Assembly: GCF_022346885.1 (NCBI RefSeq)
Contig: NZ_JAKRNK010000002.1
Location: 1,054,001 to 1,118,000 of the forward strand
Length of the DNA stretch: 64,000 bases
Direction: 5' to 3'
Origin: Paenibacillus sp. ACRRX
Lineage (GTDB): Bacteria; Bacillota; Bacilli; Paenibacillales; Paenibacillaceae
A program made the position numbers and the translations under genes. Below, one piece after another: positions 56,096 through 64,000 of this stretch. Within the stretch, counting starts at the first letter, position 1; each line of letters opens with the position of its first letter. The notes under the pieces were generated by a model that was given only the letters and a program-made list of their open reading frames with translations, was not told where the DNA came from and searched no databases.

Positions 56096-57826
56096 TTATT
56101 TTCGAAATTGAAATTGAATAATGGTACCACTTCCAATATGACTGGATACTAGAATCGATCCGCCATGCGCTTCAACCAGCTGCTTCGTAATTGCCATACC
56201 TAACCCGCTGCCATTATCCGAATCATCTGTCGTTCGCCCACGATAATAACGTGTGAATAAATGGTTTTGCAACTCATCATCCATCCCCTTACCATCATCA
56301 TGAAACGAAATGATTACGTCAGCACAAGTCTCTTCAAGCTTCACTTTGACGGTTGTTCCACTCGGGTTATGAATCCAGCCATTCATACATACATTTTCAA
56401 CAGCTCTGGTGAGATATCTTGCGTCTATGCTCCAATAAACAGGGTGTGGTGCAGGATCAAACTCCAGTTTGGCAGTGGGGTAGTCGACAATCGGCAGCAT
56501 ACCTGCTAAGGTTTCTCTTAACCAGCTGTTAAGGTCAATGGCTTCCAGCTGAAGTGGGAGCGACTGACTTTGCAATTGATAAGTCAAATTCAAGTCTAAA
56601 ATCAGAGCGTCCATCCGTTCCGCCTTCTGTTGAATATACCTTGTAAATTCCTTACGTTCCTCTTCCGTCCAATTATATTGTTCCGCATTTAACAGATGCG
56701 CGTAACCGATAATCGATGCGAGTGGAGTCTTTAGATCGTGGGACAAGCCACTAAGCCATTGATCGCGCTGCACCTCATGCAGTGTTCGTTCGTCTTCGCT
56801 TGCTTCTAATCGTTGGGACAACTGTTCCATAGCCTGACGCACATCTCCGTAAAGTCGATAGTTCGATTTCATTTTTCCACTCCGTCTAAATGCAGGCGAT
56901 CGTCCACTGCTCAACACTGGCTCGGTATATTTCCCTTGCGCCATTTGTGCCGCCCATCGCATAAAATGTGATAATGGCCGCGCATTGCGCGTACTTTGCC
57001 AAGATGCCATAAGGACAAACAACAGCAGCATAATAATCAGAAATACAATGATTCCAATGATAATGAGATCGGACTCTTTCTCTATTCGGAATCCGGCAAC
57101 ATCAACTGCAGCCTGAGCGGGATCATAGGGCATCCTAAGTACCCACGTGTTGCCTGTTAGTTCGTCATATTGATAGGCAAATTGCTCTCGATACCTTTCT
57201 TCATAAGTTGAACGAAGTGCAAGATCACTAGCATTCATCCGTTTTTCATTACCTGCACTGGCAGGCTTGTTCCAGCTTTCCAATTCATTTCCGGCTTTAT
57301 CCAACAGTTGTGTCCATGCATGAATTTTGCGCATCTCTGGCAGCATCATTTCCTTTTCCACCTGCCATCTGGCCAGCAACTCCTCTGCTTGCGGCTTGCT
57401 GCCGTAAACAATCGTATACATGTCCTCGCCTACCATCCTAATGTACACAACAATCTCATATGGAAAAGGCACTGTACGCTGCATATATGCTGCAAGCGCA
57501 CCTGCATCATATTGCTTGGGCACATCATCCGGTGTAAAAAAGCCGTACAACTCACGTCCGTTTACATCTAGCAACTGCATCCAGCCCTTGCTTGCTTTTA
57601 CTTGATCCACCATGTCGCCGTTCCATCTTAAAGAGCCGGTACTGTCCTTATATAAGGACTCCGTTATGTAATCCACTCCATTCCTAGAAAAAGATCGGTT
57701 CATATCCAATGAAGACATTCGTTCCGCAATCCAAAACAGTAATCCTACAGCACAAACAATCAGCACAAGAGCCACAAACGTCCACTGCCGTACATAATGC
57801 CAAGCTAATCTACGAGTCGTATTCAT
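56096..57826 (-). CDS. Sensor histidine kinase
   Basis: A 576-residue membrane sensor kinase. TM1 at about 14-32, an extracytoplasmic sensor domain of some 215 residues with no family I can name, TM2 near 250-272, then HAMP-like linker, HisKA with SHDLKTPLASIIGYAH (His near 361) and a HATPase domain with NVCMNGWIHN (N box), DDGKGM and GSGLGMAI. Its ATG overlaps the response regulator stop by 4 bases. The pair is inserted between spoIIP and gpr, which are adjacent in B. subtilis. The signal is unknown. Confidence 0.93.
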   Translation of the reverse strand: MNTTRRLAWHYVRQWTFVALVLIVCAVGLLFWIAERMSSLDMNRSFSRNGVDYITESLYKDSTGSLRWNGDMVDQVKASKGWMQLLDVNGRELYGFFTPDDVPKQYDAGALAAYMQRTVPFPYEIVVYIRMVGEDMYTIVYGSKPQAEELLARWQVEKEMMLPEMRKIHAWTQLLDKAGNELESWNKPASAGNEKRMNASDLALRSTYEERYREQFAYQYDELTGNTWVLRMPYDPAQAAVDVAGFRIEKESDLIIIGIIVFLIIMLLLFVLMASWQSTRNARPLSHFMRWAAQMAQGKYTEPVLSSGRSPAFRRSGKMKSNYRLYGDVRQAMEQLSQRLEASEDERTLHEVQRDQWLSGLSHDLKTPLASIIGYAHLLNAEQYNWTEEERKEFTRYIQQKAERMDALILDLNLTYQLQSQSLPLQLEAIDLNSWLRETLAGMLPIVDYPTAKLEFDPAPHPVYWSIDARYLTRAVENVCMNGWIHNPSGTTVKVKLEETCADVIISFHDDGKGMDDELQNHLFTRYYRGRTTDDSDNGSGLGMAITKQLVEAHGGSILVSSHIGSGTIIQFQFRK

Positions 57827-58629
57827 GTCGTCCCCGATTCACTGCCGCTTCCAGACTTTGCACCGATCAACTTGTATCCCATGCCACGTACCGTAAGCAA
57901 ATATTGAGGTTCGCTTGGGTTAGGTTCAATTCGTTCCCGTATGCGATGAATATGGACCATAACGGTATTGTCATCCTTTAAGGCGTCCAACCCCCATACT
58001 TTTTCATATAACTCCCCTTTTGAAAAGATTCGACCAGGATTTTTACATAAAAATAGCAGGAGTTGAAATACCATTGCAGGGCAATCTACAAGCTTCCGAT
58101 CTACTATTAATTCCCCTGCTTCCTCGCGAATTAGGAAGTGTCCATAGTCATATTCGTTGAATGGCTTTGATTTAGAGGCAGAGCGTGTCATTTCCGCCAT
58201 ATACATCTTTTGCTGTGTCGGTATACCTTCGATCACACGCTGTTTCAGTGCAAGATGACGCTTCAAATGTGCTTTCACACGTGCCGCCAGTTCCAGAGGA
58301 TTAAACGGCTTTGTAACGTAATCGTCACCACCTAACGCAAAGCCTGTGAGCTTGTCAAGATCTGTCATTCTAGCTGTTACAAATACAATCGGCGCATCAG
58401 TATGTGCCCGAATATGGGGGGCAACATCAAACCCGCTCCTCCCAGGCAGCGTTACGTCCAAAATGATACAGTCCATGAAACGCTGCTGACACAGCTCTAA
58501 TGCTTGTTCTGCGTCAGACGCAGTATGTATATGAAGGAACCCTTCCTTTCGAAGTACAGTCACTACTAGGTTCAGCAAGGCTGCTTCGTCCTCAACAACC
58601 AATACGCTAGCTTCCCGCCACTCCATCAT
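57823..58629 (-). CDS. OmpR-family response regulator
   Basis: A 268-residue response regulator. Receiver domain with VVEDEA, phospho-acceptor Asp58 in IILDVTLPG, VFVTAR and the KPF lysine. A C-terminal winged helix has GRIFSKGELYEKVWG and HIHRIRERIEPNP. A longer linker of about 40 residues (TQQKMYMAEMTRSASKSK) joins them. ATG 58629 follows GGGAGAGG; the open frame upstream is not used. An 11-base-period direct repeat at 58759-58776 is a likely binding site, implying autoregulation. Confidence 0.93.
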   Translation of the reverse strand: MMEWREASVLVVEDEAALLNLVVTVLRKEGFLHIHTASDAEQALELCQQRFMDCIILDVTLPGRSGFDVAPHIRAHTDAPIVFVTARMTDLDKLTGFALGGDDYVTKPFNPLELAARVKAHLKRHLALKQRVIEGIPTQQKMYMAEMTRSASKSKPFNEYDYGHFLIREEAGELIVDRKLVDCPAMVFQLLLFLCKNPGRIFSKGELYEKVWGLDALKDDNTVMVHIHRIRERIEPNPSEPQYLLTVRGMGYKLIGAKSGSGSESGTT

Positions 58630-58758
58630 ATCTATCCTCTCCCTTGTCCTTGCTCTTACTACGCTCATCTATGTCATCAATTGTACCTCACCACCACGAG
58701 AAATGGCTTTGATCTTCTTTTAGACTACATGACGAAGCTTTCCTGATGCCAAACGCTG

Positions 58759-58776
58759 CCTTAACAGAACCTTAAC
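58759..58776 (-). promoter_or_regulatory. Direct-repeat operator, likely for the response regulator
   Basis: On the minus strand GTTAAGG-TTCT-GTTAAGG, two perfect 7-base copies with 11-base period, 130-147 bases before the response regulator start. Such repeats are typical of OmpR-family sites; GTTAA-N6-GTTAA is the S. aureus SaeR box. No clear -10 element follows. Confidence 0.65.
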
Positions 58777-58854
58777 GGATGAACAGTGGGTATCCAAACT
58801 ATTATGCCATTGACTTTAGCTATGCGCTGGTAAACAAGCTATATCTTATGAAAG

Positions 58855-58890
58855 AAAAAAGCCGTCATCCCATTAGTATGGTTGACGGCT
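58855..58890 (-). terminator. Terminator of gpr
   Basis: AGCCGTCA (58860-58867) with TGACGGCT (58883-58890), with inner CCAT/ATGG, followed on the minus strand by TTTTTTCTTT. It lies 50 bases after the gpr stop. Confidence 0.9.
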
Positions 58891-58939
58891 GAATTCACAA
58901 ATTGAAATGATTAGATACTAGACGCAACGTTATGCTTAC

Positions 58940-59941
58940 TTAGTGAGTATAAGCAGCTACATTGTCAGCATCAACTGCTTCATGCAGCGCTGCATTTAAT
59001 CCGCTGGCAATAATGTTCGCCATATCTTCCATAAACTCATCTACTTCTTTTGGCGTAACAATCAGATCATGACCAAGCGGCTCCAGCACTTCCTTGACCA
59101 ATGACAACCTGTCCTGCTCGCCAATCTCGTCCAGCATGCCTAGAATGTCGCGTGTCTGTGCAGTCTGCCCCTTAAAATGTTCTTTCATCATCTCAATTGC
59201 GTTATTCACAATCGTTGATGCGTAACATACTGTGGGTACCCCTATCGCAATACACGGCACACCGAGAATTTCTTTGGTCAATCCTTTACGTTTGTTGCCA
59301 ATGCCCGAGCCGGGGTGAATACCGATATCCGCCACTTGTATAGTTGTGTTGACTCGCTCAAGTGCTTTGGAAGCTAATGCATCAATTGCAATAATAAGGT
59401 CTGGCTTTGTCTTATCCACGATACTTTGCACAATTTCGCTTGACTCAATTCCCGTAATGCCTAGAACGCCAGGCGCGATTGCACTCACTTCTCTGTAGCC
59501 AGGACTAACCTGCTCCGGCATTAACTCAAAAAAATGTCGCGTCACCAATACATTTTCAACAACCATTGGTCCAAGCGCATCTGGTGTTACATTCCAGTTG
59601 CCCAAGCCAACAATTAAAGCTTTGTCAGTTGGCTTAATGCCAATATCCTTTAAGAAACCGGCAAACAATTGGGCGAATTTTGTAGCGACACGATCCTGCA
59701 AGTCTGAATCTTTGCGCCGCAAGCCAGGGACTTCCATCGTTACATAGCGTCCTGGCACTCTACCAATTGCACGTGAGCCCTCTTCATTTTGCACATGAAT
59801 ACTTGTCACCTTAATTCCCGCCTTATGCTCCACGCTCTCCTGAACGCCTGGAATCGGAATATGTACGTCAGGCTGGGCTAGTTCTCTTGCTTCAAGCGCC
59901 AAGTCCGTTCGGACCGAATAATCTCTCAGATCAGCTGTCAT
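58940..59941 (-). CDS. gpr: Spore germination protease GPR
   Basis: A 333-residue endopeptidase that degrades small acid-soluble spore proteins at germination. It is made in the forespore as a zymogen; the N-terminal YSVRTDLALEARELA is the propeptide region. The core contains VTMEVPGLR, VGLGNWNVTPDALGP, IAIDALASKALER and GSGIGNKRKGL, all family hallmarks. ATG 59941 has GGGAGG at 8 bases; the 43-codon extension upstream is not used. A sigma-G-like promoter lies 38-67 bases upstream. Confidence 0.96.
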   Translation of the reverse strand: MTADLRDYSVRTDLALEARELAQPDVHIPIPGVQESVEHKAGIKVTSIHVQNEEGSRAIGRVPGRYVTMEVPGLRRKDSDLQDRVATKFAQLFAGFLKDIGIKPTDKALIVGLGNWNVTPDALGPMVVENVLVTRHFFELMPEQVSPGYREVSAIAPGVLGITGIESSEIVQSIVDKTKPDLIIAIDALASKALERVNTTIQVADIGIHPGSGIGNKRKGLTKEILGVPCIAIGVPTVCYASTIVNNAIEMMKEHFKGQTAQTRDILGMLDEIGEQDRLSLVKEVLEPLGHDLIVTPKEVDEFMEDMANIIASGLNAALHEAVDADNVAAYTH

Positions 59942-59978
59942 CCTGTTTCCTCCCGTAATACCAATATGGTTATGGTCG

Positions 59979-60008
59979 TATTGTGCGTTAGCGCACACAA
60001 AGTTATAC
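59979..60008 (-). promoter_or_regulatory. Sigma-G-like promoter of gpr
   Basis: On the minus strand GTATA (60004-60008), 18-base spacer, CACAATA (59979-59985). Against the sigma-G consensus GYATR-N18-CATNMTA it has one mismatch. gpr is a known forespore gene, so the match is credible. A TGTGCG/CGCACA palindrome overlaps the spacer. Confidence 0.5.
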
Positions 60009-60086
60009 GGGCTGCTTCGTTCCGAAAACGTTCGCATCTGATCGTTCCTCACTATCAAGCAAAGGGGCATTGCTGCTCATCATGTA

Positions 60087-60115
60087 TTGCTTTTTACTAT
60101 ACAACGTGATAGAAT
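60087..60115 (+). promoter_or_regulatory. Sigma-A promoter of rpsT
   Basis: TTGCTT (60087-60092), 17-base spacer, TAGAAT (60110-60115), about 80 bases before the rpsT ATG. Confidence 0.55.
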
Positions 60116-60197
60116 ACTTTAAGTTGTGAATCCATTTTATCATGCATTGGTGAAATAGATTCTATTGTCGCACTACGATGCAACGGAGGTGAAAGCA

Positions 60198-60470
60198 ATG
60201 CCAAACATTAAATCCGCTGTTAAACGCGTAAAAACAAATGACAAACGTCGTCTGTTGAACGCTTCTCAAAAATCCGCACTTCGTACAGCTGTTAAAGCTG
60301 CAGACGTAGCTTTGGCTAACAACGAAGTGGAAACTGCTACAGCAGCAGTTGCTTTGGCGTCCAAGAAATTGGATAAAGCTGTGACTAAAGGCTTGGTACA
60401 CAAGAACGCAGCTGCTCGCAAGAAGTCTCGCTTGGCACAAAAATTGAACGCTCTGCAAGCACAAGCTTAA
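60198..60470 (+). CDS. rpsT: 30S ribosomal protein S20
   Basis: A 90-residue basic, all-helical ribosomal protein of the small subunit. It starts [20 protein letters not shown] and contains [20 protein letters not shown], the family signature. ATG 60198 has GGAGGTG at 6 bases; the 11 codons of open frame upstream are not used. It is the only plus-strand gene in this block and is divergent from gpr, as in Bacillus. Confidence 0.98.
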   Translation: MPNIKSAVKRVKTNDKRRLLNASQKSALRTAVKAADVALANNEVETATAAVALASKKLDKAVTKGLVHKNAAARKKSRLAQKLNALQAQA

Positions 60471-60500
60471 GAGCCTTTCATACTTAGAGCTTAAAGCGTA

Positions 60501-60546
60501 GAAGCCCGAAGGTAAATGCACTTGCGTTTACCTTCGGGCTTCTTTT
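60501..60546 (+). terminator. Terminator of rpsT, overlapping the end of holA
   Basis: A perfect 16-bp stem (60501-60516 with 60527-60542) with a 10-base loop, followed by TTTT. The right arm also encodes the last codons and stop of holA on the other strand. Confidence 0.92.
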
Positions 60547-61571
60547 GTGCGTGGCATGTCTGCCGCGATTCTAAGAATAAGCAGTTCTAAGCCGAGTGTC
60601 TTATCCACGCGACCTGACTTCATCTCGTAATCAAGCTCCGCCGCTTCAGCCAGCCATATCGCTAGTGAGGCTGCGTCATGGCTTCTAGCTTGCTCCGCAG
60701 CTACCTTGACAGCATAGGGATGCAGGCCAAGCTGAGAGGCTGCTTGCTGTTGGCTGAAGCTCTGGCCCGTTAACTCCTTCACCTGCAGCATCATTCGCAA
60801 TTGCCGAATAATTAGGGCCAGTATCTTGATCGGCTCCTCCTTTTGCTTCAGCAGCTCGCGGAACATCTGCATCGCTTGTTCCGGACGACGCTTGATGACA
60901 TCCTCGACAAGCCGAAATACGTTCTGCTCTGTCGTCTTCGTAATCAACTGCCCAATCGTATCTGCATGTATAGACCCTCCAGGCCCTACATATAAGCTTA
61001 GCTTCTCAATCTCCGCAGATAAAGTCTGCAATTGGGTTCCCGCGTTGTTCAGTAAAGCTTCAATCCCCTGTGCATCTATCTTACTGCCGACGGATTCAAC
61101 TTGCTTTGCAACCCACTGCATGAGCTCATCCGCACTGAAAGGCTGAAAGGGCAGCACCACACCTGCTGTCTTAGCTAACTTGACCGTCTTCTTACGTTCA
61201 TCCAGCTTGTCCGCCTGCACAAGAAACACAACAATGCTGCTCTCAAGCGGAGATGCCATATATGCCAGCAGGCGATCCGTACGATGCTCCAGCTTATCCT
61301 TGCCGGACGCAAAGATGGAATGGTCCTTTACTAAAATCAGCTTACGCTCAACCAGAAATGGCATCGTCTCCGCTTCCTCGACTACCGTTTCAATCGCATG
61401 CTCCGTAGTATCCATCTTCATAATCGCAAAGTCGCGGTGCTCTTCCGGGATAAGCTTGTCTACTAATAATTGTACGAACTCTTGCATGCGGTATTTTTCT
61501 GTTCCATATAGCACGTATAAGGAGCGCGATTCTCCTCGCTTGATCTCCTTAACGGCTGTCTTTAAATCCAC
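60528..61571 (-). CDS. holA: DNA polymerase III subunit delta
   Basis: A 347-residue clamp-loader subunit that opens the beta sliding clamp. The N-terminal AAA+-like domain starts DLKTAVKEIKRGESRSLYVLYG. MPFLVERKLILVKD and the clamp-loader C-terminal helical domain (GLHPYAVKVAAEQA, LDYEMKSGRVD) follow. Start is GTG 61571 after TAGGGGG. The last five codons and TAA lie inside the right arm of the rpsT terminator stem. In Bacillus holA precedes rpsT and gpr as here. Confidence 0.95.
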   Translation of the reverse strand: MDLKTAVKEIKRGESRSLYVLYGTEKYRMQEFVQLLVDKLIPEEHRDFAIMKMDTTEHAIETVVEEAETMPFLVERKLILVKDHSIFASGKDKLEHRTDRLLAYMASPLESSIVVFLVQADKLDERKKTVKLAKTAGVVLPFQPFSADELMQWVAKQVESVGSKIDAQGIEALLNNAGTQLQTLSAEIEKLSLYVGPGGSIHADTIGQLITKTTEQNVFRLVEDVIKRRPEQAMQMFRELLKQKEEPIKILALIIRQLRMMLQVKELTGQSFSQQQAASQLGLHPYAVKVAAEQARSHDAASLAIWLAEAAELDYEMKSGRVDKTLGLELLILRIAADMPRTKEARR

Positions 61572-61620
61572 GTTTAATTCCCCCTAACCTGTCGTTCTTG
61601 ATCATATCAAACTTCACCCC

Positions 61621-61664
61621 AAAAACAAAGGGACTGTGCGGCAATTGCCACACAATCCCTTTGT
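61621..61664 (-). terminator. Terminator of the sigma/anti-sigma operon
   Basis: ACAAAGGGA...TCCCTTTGT (61625-61633 with 61656-61664, counted loosely) with an inner GGCAATTGCC, followed on the minus strand by TTTTT. It separates the anti-sigma gene and the small ORF from holA. Confidence 0.85.
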
Positions 61665-61686
61665 CCCATACCATCTATGATAAACG

Positions 61687-61803
61687 TCAGCGCTTTAACA
61701 GGCCTAGGTCCTTAACGCTAACGGTCATACGACGTACGGGAACGCCTTTACTTATTACTTTATATGATACTATACGTACGCGGTAAGCAATGTGTGCATA
61801 CAA
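61687..61803 (-). CDS. Possible small basic protein
   Basis: A 38-codon frame from TTG 61803 with AAGGG at 7 bases upstream, coding a basic peptide (YRVRIVSYKVISKGVPVRRM, then TVSVKDLGLLKR). It is too short for usual gene finders. The strand-like alternation of hydrophobic residues and the site between the anti-sigma gene and its terminator suggest a third operon gene. The frame stays open for about 19 more codons upstream without a standard start. No homologue is known to me. Confidence 0.4.
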   Translation of the reverse strand: MYAHIAYRVRIVSYKVISKGVPVRRMTVSVKDLGLLKR

Positions 61804-61869
61804 ATCGGTACCCTTAATTAAAAAAATACGGTTAACACGCTGCCTTGCTTACTCCAGTGAGCCTTGTCT

Positions 61870-63165
61870 CTATCCACCGCTATTAGCAGAACTTGTTTCT
61901 TCTCCGGACTCAGAAGGCGACTGCTTGACCGTATCATCCTGACTGCCGCTCAAGTTAGAATCCGAATGGCTCTGTTTGTTATTTAACGGGTTAGGCGAGA
62001 ATAAAACAGGATCCATACTAGCCATCCCGAGATCGGTGATTGCATAAGCAATAAGCTGCTCTTGACCATCATTTAGCGTGACGAGAATCTGTTTGCTGTC
62101 ATCAGACCACTGGATGGATACAGGTTTCATTTGTAGTGCTACAGTCTGAATCTCTTTGCTCGTATATGCAGTCTTGCTGAACAATGATAGCTTGTTGGCT
62201 TGCCACTTAACTACATAAAGCTGATCTGGAGAAGCAGCTTCAACTATGTCATCGATCTTAAAAAAGTTCATCGTGCCAGGAGGTTGATCCACATTGCTCT
62301 CAACGGTCCCTTTTTCTTTGTCCTTGTCCTTGTCCCTATCTCCAGGCAAAAGTCCTCGTTCCTGCTCGGGTGATTTGTCTTTATTATGTTGAGCGGGCGG
62401 TTTACTTGGCTCAGTCACCGGCGCAGTACTCTTCTTTGAAGCATCCGTAGAGGTAGAGGCTGGGATTGGCTCCTTGCTCACCTTGCCGCGCGACGGATTG
62501 TTATCTGACTCAGCAGAACCTCCGGGTACAGACTTAGAATCTGGTGGCGTTGATGGTGTCTGATCTGCTCCCACCGACTTCTGACCCTGTGCTGGAAGAT
62601 CCTTATTCTTATCTTGCCCCTCATCGAATCGGTATGCATGTTCAGATTTTTGCGTGCCCTTCTGCTCTGAAGACTGATTATATTGGTCAGACTTCGCCTG
62701 ATCTTGCAATGCGCTAAAATCAGCGGATTCGCTCGAATTCATATGCTGATAATTGACCATAAAAAGTCCAAACACAACCCCTGCTGCGACCACTGCACTT
62801 GCCGCACGCCAATTAAAGCGTTTCTTCCATAGCCCTGAGGATGGTCGTGTAGACTTAGGCACCTGTACATTATCGGACCGTTCTTGTTTGTATAACTCAT
62901 CTGATGAAGCCAATGCCGCAGCTTGCTGGTCTGAATTTCTTCGATCAATTTCATCTAATTGAGGCAGGATAGAATCAACTAGACTATATCTGGGAGTCAC
63001 CTTAGGCAACATCTCCAAATCATCATGTAACATCGTAAGCCGTTCAAACATCTCGGCACAGGCGGGGCACTGACTTATATGTTCTGTCAGCAGGCTATGC
63101 TCCAACTCGTCTAGGTCATGATCAAGCTGACGTTGCATAAGTGTCATCACCTCTGAACAGTTCAT
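61870..63165 (-). CDS. Zinc-finger anti-sigma factor, membrane-anchored
   Basis: A 431-residue anti-sigma factor. The N-terminal zf-HC2 zinc finger has H29, C33 and C36 in HISQCPAC. A cytoplasmic linker leads to one transmembrane helix near 120-140 (AAGVVFGLFMV). The exported part has a long Lys/Asp/Ser/Pro-rich disordered segment and then a compact domain with KWQANKLSLF and PVSIQWSDDSKQIL, reminiscent of beta-propeller blades. Its ATG overlaps the sigma gene stop (ATGA). It should hold the sigma factor at the membrane until an envelope signal acts. Confidence 0.88.
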   Translation of the reverse strand: MNCSEVMTLMQRQLDHDLDELEHSLLTEHISQCPACAEMFERLTMLHDDLEMLPKVTPRYSLVDSILPQLDEIDRRNSDQQAAALASSDELYKQERSDNVQVPKSTRPSSGLWKKRFNWRAASAVVAAGVVFGLFMVNYQHMNSSESADFSALQDQAKSDQYNQSSEQKGTQKSEHAYRFDEGQDKNKDLPAQGQKSVGADQTPSTPPDSKSVPGGSAESDNNPSRGKVSKEPIPASTSTDASKKSTAPVTEPSKPPAQHNKDKSPEQERGLLPGDRDKDKDKEKGTVESNVDQPPGTMNFFKIDDIVEAASPDQLYVVKWQANKLSLFSKTAYTSKEIQTVALQMKPVSIQWSDDSKQILVTLNDGQEQLIAYAITDLGMASMDPVLFSPNPLNNKQSHSDSNLSGSQDDTVKQSPSESGEETSSANSGG

Positions 63166-63710
63166 CCTCGCACACCACCTTTCTCATAATCTTGCAGCAT
63201 CGTTTGCAGTTGTTGTCGCGCGCGGAATAAATAAGACTTAACCGTGTTAAGCGGTAGATTAAGACTTTCCGCAATTTCGTTGTAAGAGAAATCCTGAAGG
63301 TACCGCAGAACGACTACAGCTCGATGATGTTCGGGAAGGCGGTCTATCGCTGCACGAATATCTTGTGCGGCGTAGGCGGACAGCACTTCTTTCTCTACAT
63401 TGTGTTCCCCGTTAAACACTAAACTATGTTCGTCAATCGAGACAGTCGGCTTCGTACGGCGAAACTTGTCAATCGCGATATTGGTCACAATACGTTGTAC
63501 CCATGTCTTAAACTGCGCTTTCTCTTCATAGGAATTGATCTTGGTATAAATCCGAATTAATGCTTCCTGGGACGCGTCCATTGCATCTTGTTCGTTGTGC
63601 AGCAAATAATATGCTGTACGGTAAACATATGGTTCTATTTCTCGCAAAAGGGTTATAAGAGCTTCTCGATCTCCTGATTGAGCAGATCGGATAAGTTCAG
63701 GCTCTACCAC
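63162..63710 (-). CDS. ECF RNA polymerase sigma factor
   Basis: A 182-residue sigma-70 factor of the ECF group. Region 2 contains AYYLLHNEQDAMDASQEAL and FKTWVQRIVTNIAIDKFRR. Region 4 has LPEHHRAVVVLRYLQDFSYN and the helix-turn-helix NLPLNTVKSYLFRAR. GTG 63710 is chosen because AGAGGGGG precedes it and the length fits the family; earlier in-frame ATGs lack ribosome sites. It is coupled to the anti-sigma gene. SigW-like in overall pattern, but the regulon cannot be told. Confidence 0.93.
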   Translation of the reverse strand: MVEPELIRSAQSGDREALITLLREIEPYVYRTAYYLLHNEQDAMDASQEALIRIYTKINSYEEKAQFKTWVQRIVTNIAIDKFRRTKPTVSIDEHSLVFNGEHNVEKEVLSAYAAQDIRAAIDRLPEHHRAVVVLRYLQDFSYNEIAESLNLPLNTVKSYLFRARQQLQTMLQDYEKGGVRG

Positions 63711-63821
63711 TAGGATCCCCCTCTCTTGCATATCCATTGACGCATCAATAGCGAAAATGGTTGCAGAGCGTATCAATTTTTTTAATTTTATGGGCTGCTC
63801 GTGTAGAGAGCACCGCTAATA

Positions 63822-63845
63822 AGCTTAAGGAATATGCCTTAAGCT
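63822..63845. repeat. Inverted repeat at the sigma operon transcription start
   Basis: AGCTTAAGG (63822-63830) with CCTTAAGCT (63837-63845), perfect over 9 bp with a 6-base spacer. It lies directly downstream of the predicted -10 box, over the expected start point, so it may be an operator or a 5' hairpin. Confidence 0.6.
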
Positions 63846-63848
63846 ACC

Positions 63849-63877
63849 AGCATAGCAAACAATGTAAATATTGTCAG
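63849..63877 (-). promoter_or_regulatory. Sigma-A-type promoter of the ECF operon
   Basis: CTGACA (63872-63877), 17-base spacer, TATGCT (63849-63854) on the minus strand, about 130 bases before the sigma GTG. The remaining bases up to the window end show no gene. Confidence 0.55.
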
Positions 63878-64000
63878 TGGCGATTGTTAAGAAAAAATAT
63901 GTATACTTGCACAAGCAAAAACTTATGGGAACGGACACATCATAATATGATTGACAGCGTTCTACTGTGCAATCCTATCACGTTTCACTCGAACCTTCAA

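Noticed and set aside
63983-63988. TGAAAC on the minus strand as an ECF -35 element for autoregulation
   Set aside because: No CGT-type -10 element lies 16-17 bases downstream.

Overview
The window looks like a chromosomal segment of an endospore-forming Firmicute of the Paenibacillus type. Evidence: moderate GC, strong AGGAGG-type ribosome sites, sporulation genes (yqfC, yqfD, spoIIP, gpr, a small acid-soluble-protein-like gene) and a gene order close to the B. subtilis comE-to-recO region. No rRNA, tRNA, IS element, prophage or CRISPR array was seen.

Layout. (1) 1-12.5 kb, minus strand: hit, rpsU, yqeY, yqeZ(nfeD), floA, a membrane-anchored unknown, yqfC, yqfD, phoH, pgpH, ybeY, dgkA, cdd, era, yqzL and recO (cut by the window edge). 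This is the conserved Bacillus order. (2) 12.6-31.7 kb, material not in that order in Bacillus: a fused MoaD-MoaE gene (+), a two-helix membrane unknown, a Tyr/Gly/Pro-rich coat-like protein preceded by a candidate structured RNA, sbcC-sbcD-addA-addB (double-strand-break processing), an rRNA methyltransferase gene without a normal start codon, a Na/phosphate-type transporter (+) and a Nudix hydrolase. (3) 31.8-35.8 kb: mtaB, rsmE, an M50 protease and prmA, again the conserved order apart from the protease. (4) 35.9-42.8 kb, accessory: a sporulation-type gene pair with a sigma-F-like promoter, then plus-strand genes for a BCCT osmolyte transporter, a secreted thermolysin-family protease, and a ChbG-type deacetylase with an MFS sugar transporter behind a perfect palindromic operator. 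(5) 42.8-49.7 kb: heat-shock operon hrcA - group II/III-type chaperonin - grpE - dnaK - dnaJ with a perfect CIRCE. (6) 50.1-61.6 kb: GNAT, hemW, lepA, yqxA, spoIIP, a two-component system, gpr, rpsT (+) and holA. (7) 61.6-63.9 kb: a small ORF, an anti-sigma factor and an ECF sigma factor.

Most genes serve core processes: ribosome assembly and modification, proteostasis, DNA repair and sporulation. The unusual points are the archaeal-like chaperonin inside the dnaK operon, the fused molybdopterin synthase, the candidate structured RNA at 15.4-15.5 kb, the SASP-like forespore pair at 36 kb, and a two-component system with a clear direct-repeat operator placed between spoIIP and gpr.
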